In this document: piece after piece, positions 56,915 to 64,000 of the stretch
Layout of the letters: each line of letters starts with the position of its first letter
How positions within the stretch are numbered: position 1 is the stretch's first letter
Source of the DNA: Lepus europaeus
Lineage: Eukaryota; Chordata; Mammalia; Lagomorpha; Leporidae
NCBI RefSeq assembly: GCF_033115175.1
Contig: NC_084850.1
Coordinates: 18,755,218-18,819,217 of the forward strand
Direction: 5' to 3'
Length of the DNA stretch: 64,000 nt
Made by a program: the position numbers and the translations under genes
The notes under the pieces: generated by a model
What the model was told of the DNA's origin: nothing
Database searches by the model: none
The model's input: the letters and a program-made list of their open reading frames with translations, nothing else

Positions 56915-57320
56915 TTCAGTCTGTTTTCTATTACTATAAATTACTCAAGGTTGAGTAATTCACAAAGGAAAGAAGTAAACTTCTTTGGGCTTATGGTTAT
57001 GGAGGCAGGGAAGTTCATGATGAAATATTTTCATTTGGTGAAGTCTTCATGCTGTGTTATAACATGGCAGAGGGCATAATTTGGTGGGAGCACATGAAAG
57101 TGTGGCAAGCAGGCAAGTACAGAAGAAAAGAAAGGAGACTAAACTCCCATGAGAGCTAACCCGTTTACACACAAAAAGGCATAAATCCACTCAAAAGGTC
57201 TCCACTCTCCATCACTACCTCATTGTGAAAGTAGGTTTCATCATGAGTTTTCATGGGGAAAAACATACTCAACAATAGCAATGAACACCTTTTGACCAGG
57301 CTCAACCAAAGCCAATACTA
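56915..57320 (-). mobile_element. MaLR-type LTR
   Basis: TCAGTCTGTTTTCTATTACTATAAATTACTC, GGCTTATGGTTATGGAGGC and AACATGGCAGAGGGC resemble the complement of MST/THE-like MaLR LTRs, as do ATGAGAGCTAACCCG and CACTACCTCATTGTG. Confidence 0.65.
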
Positions 57321-57579
57321 GCTAATATGACATCTTTGTGCAAATTTAAAAGGTGTCGATTGCCCCCTTTGCATGGACACAGTTCTGCTCCAGCATGTGG
57401 GCATGATCAGTGAAGCATGGACTATATGTACCCCAATCCCTTATTCTTAAAATCAGGTAACTTTCTGCATTACAAAGCTACATGATCACAAATCACAACA
57501 CTGGGAGCACAAATGTTCCTTTTTCCCAAAACACTGCTCACCATCTGTTAATGGGTCCCCATCACAGTAAATATTACCT

Positions 57580-57748
57580 TCTTTTTCTGATATATTGATT
57601 TGAAAGGTAGAGCAACAGAGATGGAGGGAGGGAAGGAGAGAGGGAGAGAGAGAAAGATGGAGGGAGGGGATCTTTCATTTGCTAGTTAACTCCCCAAATG
57701 GATGCAACTGTTGCAAGCAAAAATTTGACCCACTACACCACACCAGCC
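57580..57748 (-). mobile_element. Old partial CSINE
   Basis: TATTGATTTGAAAGGTAGAGCAAC, a GAGG/GAGA-rich tract (57620-57670), AGTTAACTCCCCAAATGG and ACACCACACCAGCCC form a diverged, internally deleted minus-strand C repeat. Confidence 0.7.
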
Positions 57749-58098
57749 CTGATTTTATTTTCTTTCTTCTAGTTGCTCAGACCAAAAACTTTGCTGCATC
57801 CTTGAAGTTTTCCTTACTGTTACATATTAAATCTAGTCAATCAATAAACCATATCATTTCTGTCTTCAGATATGAATCTCAATCTACCTAGAGTACAATT
57901 ACAGGTGCTTTTTTAGGCAATCCTGCAAGTTTGGAAGCTTTTTGAGGCAAAGACAATACCTTATTCACTTTCATGTGAAGTGAAGACAATTGCTAACAAT
58001 CTGTGTTGTGATGCCCCAGTGAGGGAATCTCTACCATCATGGCACCCAAATATCAACATTACAAGCTCCTTTTCTCTTGTTTCCTCAGTCTATTTCTT
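57749..58098. other. Unique sequence
   Basis: Possible L2-like words near 57780-57850. No gene is seen. It ends at the left target repeat of the composite element. Confidence 0.35.
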
Positions 58099-59079
58099 AA
58101 AATTTTTATTTATTTATTTTTTTCAATTTTTTTTTTTACTTAATGAATATAAATTTCCAGTGTACACCTTATGGATTACAATGGCTTCCCCCTCCCATAA
58201 CTTCCCTCCCACCCACAATCCTCCCCTCTCCCGCTCCCTCTCCCCTTCCATTTGCATCAAGATTCATTTTCAATTCTCTTTATATACAGAAGATCAATTT
58301 AGTATAACGATTTCAACAGTTTGCACCCACATAGAAACACAAAGTGAAACATACTGTTTGAGTACTAGTTATAGCATTAAATCACAATGTACAGCACATT
58401 AAGGACAGAGATCCCACATGAGGAGCAAGTGCACAGTGGCTCCTATTGTTGACCCAACAAATTGACAATCTAGTTTATGGCACCAGTAACCACCCTAGGC
58501 TGTCGTCATGAGTTGCCAAGGCTATGGAAGACTTCCAAGTTTGCCAACTCTGATCATATTTAGACAAGGTCATAAAAGACAGAGTGAGGATAGTAACCAA
58601 TGATCCTAAGAGTGGCATTTACCAGGTATGAACAATTATACAGCATTAAGTGGGGAAGAGGACCATCAGTACACACAGGTTGGGAGTAGAGCCATTGGTG
58701 GTAGAGTAGAGGTTATGATTACAAAGGAATGAGGCCCAAGTATGCTAGACAGGGTCTAGAACAAAGGACAGAGTCATTACTAGAGGAGCTAAGAAAGGTG
58801 CTGTCTAAGCTACAATTAAGTTTTCTGATTGAGAGGCAAATAGAACCTGACAGAAGGGGCTTGATAATAATCTGGTGGGCTTTAGGCCTTGTAAGTGAAG
58901 AGGCCCAGACCTATCTATCTCTTCACATGGGGTCCATCCTAAGGGAGGTGTGAACCTCCTAGGGGAAGGCACTCTGTTGACTCTCATTACTTGGCTGGCC
59001 TGGGAGGAGAGCTGGCCAGGTAAAGGCAGGTGGCATCTCTAACAAGAAATTTACAGTTCTGCCTGCAATGTTGCTGACC

Positions 59080-59460
59080 CTACTTGACCATCCCCTCAGC
59101 TGCAGTGGTCACTTTGGAAGTTGGGCTGAGTGAAGGGCTTTTCAGCTTAGAGCCAATAAGATCTGTGGCTCTGACCTGGGCATCCTTCGACTCCAGGGCA
59201 GGTCCATTTCCAGTGATCCAACTCTTGGCAGAGCTGCCAGGGCTCTTCACAAGCTGACTTCTGCTGAAGCTCTCAGGCTTACCACTTTGAAAGCCACTGC
59301 AGTGGACTGGCCTGTTGGGTCTCCTTGAGGGCAGATCACTGTACAGATCAGCCATTAATAGGCCTGCCACCCATTGCTTCTGATGCCGAGCTTTCTTTTC
59401 CTCCTGGTTTGTGTTAAAGCAGACCAGAGGATGCAAGTCAAGGGAGTGCCCGTGACCCAT
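59080..59460 (-). pseudogene. Decayed ERV gag nucleocapsid block (second copy)
   Basis: A 126-codon frame equals the block at 3417-3728. It keeps the charged capsid-end stretch. In the first knuckle it has GKP-x2-FSRS, the spacing expected of a CCHC box, but two Cys and the His are substituted. The second knuckle lies in another frame. The indel between the two copies (about 59265-59285) explains why each preserves a different half. Confidence 0.6.
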
Positions 59461-59606
59461 CTCTAATCTTCGGTGGCCTGAACTACAAGTCTATAGTCAC
59501 AGGCGTGTTCTGTAGTAGTTTTTCTAAGGTAGACAATGCCCATGAGGAAAATTATATTCTCACTTTAAAACTTCCTTTCCCTTTGGTCTGAAAGGAAGGT
59601 TTTTAC

Positions 59607-60368
59607 AAGAAACTGTGATAGTGACGAGAAATCATAATGAAATGAAGAATTCAATAGATCAAATAACAAACACATTAGCCTTAAAAACAGAATGGGCGAA
59701 GCAGAAGAGAGAATATCAGACTTAGAAGACAGAGAACAGGAAAGGAAACAATCAAACCAAAAAAAAAAGAAGAAGAAATCAGAAATCTAAAAAATATTGT
59801 CGGGAATCTACAGGATACTATTAAAAAACCCAACATTCGGTTTCTAGGAGTTCCTGAAGGCATGGAGAGGGAGAAAGGATTAGAAGGCATTTTCAGTGAC
59901 ACACTAGCAGAAAATTTCCCAGGTTTGGAGAAGGACAGAGGCATCTTAGTACAGGAAGCTTATAGAACCCCTAATAAACATGACCAAAAGAGATCCTCAC
60001 CACGACACGTTGTAATCAAACTCACCACAGTGAAACATAAAGAAAAGATCCTAAAATGTGCAAGAGAGAAACGCCAGATTACTCTTAGAGGATCTCCAAT
60101 TAGACTCACAGCAGACTTCTCATCAGAAACCCTACAAGCTAGAAGGGAATGGCGAGACATAGCCCAGGTACTAAGAGAGAAAAACTGCCAGCCCAGAATA
60201 TTATATCCTGCAAAGCTCTCATTTGTGAATGAAGGTGAAATTAAGACTTTTCATAGCAAACAGAAACTGAAAGAATTTGTTGCCACTCATCCTGCCCTGC
60301 AAAAGATGCTTAAAGATGTGTTACACACAGAAACACAGAAACATGGTCATCAATATGAAAGAAGGTAA
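59607..60368 (+). pseudogene. L1 ORF1, 5'-truncated, in the inverted half
   Basis: Begins inside the coiled coil (ETVIVTRNHNEMKNS-like region near 59610-59650). The frame shifts in an A-rich run at 59758-59775. From MEREKGLEG (59862) it runs open for 168 codons to HQYERR-stop at 60368, so the RNA-binding and C-terminal domains are intact here. At the two positions where the copy at 4700-5737 has stops, this one encodes Gln. Confidence 0.9.
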
Positions 60369-60408
60369 AGGAAGGAAACCTCACAGCAAAAGATCACAGG
60401 AAGCTCAA

Positions 60409-62036
60409 TTTCTCTTTGACATAGAATTAAACTCTGATGCTCTGTTAAAGCAATGTGTTAAAGTAATCTATTATGTTCTCTTGATGTCTGTTAAATTCTA
60501 ATTGTTCAAAAACAGCTGAATTTTTTATTAAGAGCTAAGGGTTATTTAAATATGTGCTTATTTTCAAAGATTTGAGTAATCACCTTGTAACAATGATCAA
60601 ATTTGGTCTATGTTATGTCATGATTTTAAGGAATCTTATTTCAACCAGATATTTTGGATTTTGAGCCCTCTTGGCATTCTTGACAGGCATTCAAAAAATC
60701 AAAGTTTCAAACAATCTGGTCTCTAAAATTTCCAGTAAATCCTGGACTTTGGTTTTTCCAGTTTGGGCCCAACTGAAAAAATCGAAGGACCTATGTCTCT
60801 CATCTTATAGAGACACCAACTAATCAGTCTATTTGGATTATATTAGAAGTACTGTCAAGATGTGATGTGGTACCAAACTTTAAGTTTCTATAATGGAAAA
60901 TGCTATTAATACAAATGTTTGAGAATTAAAAAGTCTAATGATCTTGTGTTACTAGACATGAAAGTTATCTTAATGAGAAAGCCCCAGAGGCCTAAAGGGT
61001 TAAATACTTGTAAAATCCTACATGTGCTTTCAAAACTACTGTGAAGTAAGCAAGTGCCTCTTGTTGGTTGATGAGTTTATAATTTTAAACATGACGACTT
61101 AAAGTCTTTTGTCATCCACAGTTATATGAGATTTGCTGCTCATAAAACTAAAGCGTTCTTGGTTCTGTGTTTAGCTGTCCTCCTATAGGTTCCTATGGAC
61201 TTTTTCCAGCCACTTCTATTGTATTCAGTGCTTTGGGATGGCTCTGTAAACAGATGAAGCCAATAATGTATTAACAGTACCAACTGAGAGAAAGTATGGT
61301 TAACTGAGGTTACTAAAAACAAAAAGCAATTCAAATCAATTGGCAATCTACAAAAAGAGTTAAAGATTTTAAAAGCTATTATTGAAATTGCTATATTGGT
61401 CTATTATGTTATGTTATATGTGTGTACATATTGTATGTCCACATGGGGAAATTTTATTAAGAGTTTTATTTTAAATGGCTTATAGATAAGATTGTCCATA
61501 AATTTAAGCTGCTAAAATCAATCAGAGATACATTTTAATTTGTGGGACCTGAATCTGTGTATCATATGTTTTAAACTTGTTGGTAGAAAGAAACTAAAAA
61601 CATTTCATATGGTTGTGCTTAAATTTACTGGTTAAACAAACTACACCATGTTAGATATTTAAGAGGTGTTTTCAAATACATGATTCTTAAAATTTATAGA
61701 AGGCATTGGACCTTCTGGTAGATGTTTTCTTAAGTTGTTATCTAATGGTTGAAACGGTTTGCTAAGTATTCATGTGATATTGCTATTGTCAGCAAGCGAT
61801 CTAGGACTTGCTCCCTCATTTCTCTATTCTAAGCCCAACTTGTTCTTTCATTTCTCTATTCTTCTCAAGGTAGGAAACTAATTCTATTATAAAGGAATCT
61901 GTAGGACGCACAATTTAATCTTTAGACCTTATAAAAGAGATGGCTAACATTTTTCTGTAATAGCATAGCCAAAATAAGAACTTAAATAATAATCTCATAG
62001 CTAGATTCTCTTCGCCATCAGCGAAGTATACAGTAA
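60409..62036 (+). other. Non-L1 segment of the composite element, long form
   Basis: Follows the inter-ORF spacer at GATCACAGGAAGCTCAA. Positions 60409-60469 and 61315-62036 match 4660-4601 and 4600-3880 (complement). About 845 bp (60470-61314) has no counterpart in the other large copy. It is AT-rich with no frame longer than about 70 codons, and I recognise no family. It is plausibly retroviral non-coding sequence in view of the gag-like block next to it in the parent order. Confidence 0.6.
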
Positions 62037-62057
62037 GTAAAATTTTTATTTATTTAT

Positions 62058-62290
62058 GAGAGAGAGAAAGAGAGAGAGATCCTCAAGTGTCCATAGTGGC
62101 CAAAGGGGCCAAAGCCAGGAGATGGGAATTCAATCCATGTATCCCACATAGGTAGCAGTAATCCAATTATTTGAGCCTCCTAGAATATGCGTTAGTAGTA
62201 AGTTAGAGTCAGGAGCTGGAGCAGAGTATCAAACTCACTGATTCTGATGTGGAATGTGGGCATCTTAACCATCATAACTGCCAGGCCAAA
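62058..62290 (-). mobile_element. Old CSINE hit by the composite element
   Basis: GAGAGAGAAAGAGAGAGAG, AGGGGCCAAAGCCAGGAGATGGG and AACCATCATAACTGCCAGGCC form a diverged minus-strand C repeat. Its tail (58099 region) is now 3.9 kb away on the other side of the insertion. Confidence 0.7.
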
Positions 62291-62689
62291 TATCCACCCC
62301 CTGAGTCCATTTTAAGTACTGGCATTTTTGGCACATCCAACTCATTCACACTAAGGTGTTAGTGGCATATCATATCTGTTGCTTTCATGTGAATGCTTGA
62401 GGCCCACAGGAAAGGAAGAGAAAAATATTGAAAAAGAAGAATGATAGAAAGAAAGGCCCATGGGACAATTTCACCTTGCTTTTGCCTTTTCCATTACACC
62501 AACACCTCACTATGGCACAGAAGTCCTTGACTGGCCATACTATAAAATGTTTCATACTCAATATGGAGTATTCTGACTTTTTTCTAGCTACTCTACTCAT
62601 ACTGGAAAACACTGAAAGTCATCTAAGACCTTGAAAAGATTTCTTTATAAAAGTTACACAGTAGCAGAAAGGAACAATCAAACCAAGAT
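62291..62689. other. Unique sequence
   Basis: No gene or repeat recognised. Short frames on both strands at 62385-62634 lack domains. Confidence 0.4.
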
Positions 62690-63035
62690 GAGGGAAATTA
62701 TTAAAATCTTTCAAAAAAATAATTTGGCTTTCTGCATCATAAGCCTTCAACTCAGTAATGCCCCTTCTGGAAATCAATCCTAATACAGGGGCAGGGATAG
62801 GGGACAGACGTTCAGAAAAAGAATTGTGTACAATAATACCTATTTATAATGATGAAGAAAATGGACAATCAAAATGCCCAGCAACTGGGGGTTGTGTGAG
62901 TAATATAAAGGAATACTATGCACTGAATTAAAGGAGTATTTCGAAGAAATATTTAACGACATGGGGAAATGTTCATGATATAATTTAAGTTGATAAAGAA
63001 AAACACAAAGCTACACATGCAATATGCACTTATTG
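62690..63035 (+). repeat. Ancient L1 (L1M-type) ORF2-end fragment
   Basis: GGACAATCAAAATGCCCAGC, GGAATACTATGCACTG and ATATTTAACGACATGGGG AAATGTTCATGATAT are characteristic of an old L1 ORF2 3' end. Confidence 0.65.
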
Positions 63036-63039
63036 TTGT

Positions 63040-63109
63040 TTTTATTGCTGTATATACAGTAGCTAGAACAGTGCCTGACACATAATAGTACATAGCTTAA
63101 TAAATTTAT
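63040..63109 (+). repeat. L2/MIR 3'-end fragment
   Basis: CTAGAACAGTGCCTGACACATAATAGTACATAGCTTAATAAATTTATG resembles the conserved L2/MIR terminus. Confidence 0.55.
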
Positions 63110-63445
63110 GGGGACCAGCACTGTGACATAGAGGGTAAAGCTGCCACCTGCAGTGCCAGCATCCTATATGGGCGCCGGTTTAAGACCCCACTGCTACACT
63201 TCCGATCCAGCTCTCTGCTATGGCCTGGGAAAGCAGAAGAAGATGGCCCAGGTCCTTGGGCCCCTGCTCCCGCTTGGGAGACCTGGAAGAAGCTCCTGGC
63301 TCCTGGCTTCGGATCAGAGCAGCTACGGCCATTGCGGCCAATTGGGGAATGAACCAGCAGAAGGAAGACCTCTCTCTCTGCCTCTCCTTTTCTCTCTGTG
63401 TAACTCTGACTTTCAAATAAATAAATAAATCTTTAAAAAAACAAA
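63110..63445 (+). mobile_element. CSINE, older subtype
   Basis: GGGACCAGCACTGTGACATAG head, TGCCAGCATCCTATATGGGCGCC, CTGGCTTCGGATCAG block, CTCTCTC tract and (AAAT)n tail (63414-63432) make a complete plus-strand copy of the subtype with a TATGGGCGCCGGTTT middle. Confidence 0.9.
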
Positions 63446-63446
63446 T

Positions 63447-64000
63447 TCACCACTATGGAAGTCAGTCTGGAGATTCCACAGAAACATGAATATAACCCTA
63501 CCATTTAACCCAGCCATCCCACTCCTTGGAATTTACCCAAAGGAAATTGAACTGGCAAACAAAAAGCCATCTGCACATTAATGTTTATTGCAGCTCAATT
63601 CACAATAGCTAAGACCTGGAGCCAACCCAAATGCCCATCAACAGTAGACTAGATAAAAAAATTATGGGACATGTACTCTATAGAATACTATACAGCAGTC
63701 AAAAACAATGAAATCCGGTCATTTGAAACAAGATGGAGCAATCTGGAAAACATCATGCTGAGTGAATTAAGCCAGTCCCAAAGAGACAAATATCATATGT
63801 TTTCCCTGATCGGTGACAACTAACTGAGCACCAAAGGAAAAACCTGTTGAAGTGAAATGGACACTATGAGAAACAGTGACTTGATCAGCTCTTGTCCTGA
63901 CTGTTGATGTACAATGTAATACTTTATCCATTTTAGTATTTTTTTGTTCTAGTACTATTGTTTGAACTCTGTAATTAACACACAATTATTCTTAGGTGTT
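63447..64000 (+). mobile_element. 5'-truncated L1 running off the window
   Basis: Starts in the last part of ORF2 (CACTATGGAAGTCAGTCTGG). It passes the IGDN-stop region near 63810-63822 and enters the 3'UTR (GTGAAATGGACACTATGAG, CTCTGTAATTAACAC). The tail lies beyond 64000. The ORF2 end carries a few changes but keeps the [19 protein letters not shown]-like region. Confidence 0.85.

Larger units (their letters stand above)
58118..62038 (-). mobile_element. Composite ORF1-only L1/ERV element, twin-primed copy
   Basis: The 3' part (58118-59604) is minus-strand and colinear with 2398-3870: tail, about 0.5 kb of L1 3'UTR, then the gag-like block. The 5' part (59607-62038) is inverted. It reads ORF1, inter-ORF spacer and the non-L1 segment on the plus strand, and stops exactly where the 3' part begins in the parent. 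The order of the parent RNA is thus restored if the inversion is undone. The 5'UTR and the N-terminal third of ORF1 were not copied. The 19-bp repeat AAAATTTTTATTTATTTAT flanks it (58099-58117 and 62039-62057), with the insertion inside the tail of an old CSINE. Confidence 0.9.

Noticed and set aside
60470-61314. The 845-bp length difference between composites as a spliced intron
   Set aside because: The short form retains the GTAATCT at the left edge, and the ends do not give a GT-AG intron. Deletion or a subfamily difference fits better.
1-64000. CRISPR arrays, prokaryotic operons, tRNA or rRNA genes
   Set aside because: The sequence is mammalian. The only tRNA-like parts are SINE heads, and no array or rRNA signature is present.

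Overview
This window is mammalian nuclear DNA, almost certainly from a rabbit (Oryctolagus) or a close lagomorph relative. The diagnosis rests on about ten copies of the tRNA-derived lagomorph C repeat (CSINE) and on many L1 copies with the rabbit-type G-rich 3' end. Mammal-wide repeats (MIR, L2, MaLR/MLT1 LTRs, MER5A) form the older background. I see no exon of a host protein-coding gene and no structural RNA gene. By eye, more than half of the 64 kb is L1-derived. The only host-gene-like sequences are two retrocopies on the minus strand: RPL32 (about 7285-7792, frame still open) and GLO1 (about 56276-56885, clearly broken).

Layout. 1-6968: L1 tails, with an old minus-strand L1 3'UTR into which two younger elements have jumped. 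6969-16850: largely unique sequence with ancient repeats, four CSINEs and the RPL32 retrocopy. 16850-30435: a four-deep nest of L1s (minus, into it a plus copy, into that a full-length minus L1, and into that L1's ORF2 another plus copy), plus a second plus copy carrying a CSINE. 30436-46314: mostly unique and ancient-repeat DNA, with a CSINE, a plus L1 tail, and a twin-primed L1 at 40227-41968 that carries another CSINE. 46315-55990: another L1 block with a full-length but decayed minus L1 (48513-55628). 55991-58098: GLO1 pseudogene, MaLR LTR and an old CSINE. 58118-62038: an inverted (twin-primed) composite element. 62039-64000: an old L1, a CSINE and an L1 running off the right edge.

The most interesting object is a composite, ORF1-only retrotransposon. 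The copy at 2398-6664 (minus, about 4.3 kb, flanked by a 10-bp target-site duplication) has an L1 5'UTR with a YY1-type start, L1 ORF1, and the inter-ORF spacer up to a few dozen bases before ORF2 should begin. ORF2 is missing. In its place are sequence of unknown origin and a block encoding a decayed endogenous-retrovirus gag nucleocapsid, followed by about 0.5 kb of L1 3'UTR and a poly(A). A second copy (58118-62038) and a third, short one (1121-2175) share the same chimeric joints, so this is a mobile family rather than one rearranged locus. It resembles the HAL1 (half-L1) concept, but with an ERV-derived 3' half. It would have to borrow ORF2p from autonomous L1s like those elsewhere in the window.

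Other notable points: the full-length L1 at 18361-26627 has swapped its 5' leader for a GC-rich sequence that includes antisense CSINE; one L1 subfamily has a tandemly duplicated 3'UTR module; one L1 insertion is flanked by 65-bp direct repeats. All coordinates of repeat boundaries are by eye and may be off by a few to a few tens of bases. Old repeat family names are from memory of consensus sequences.
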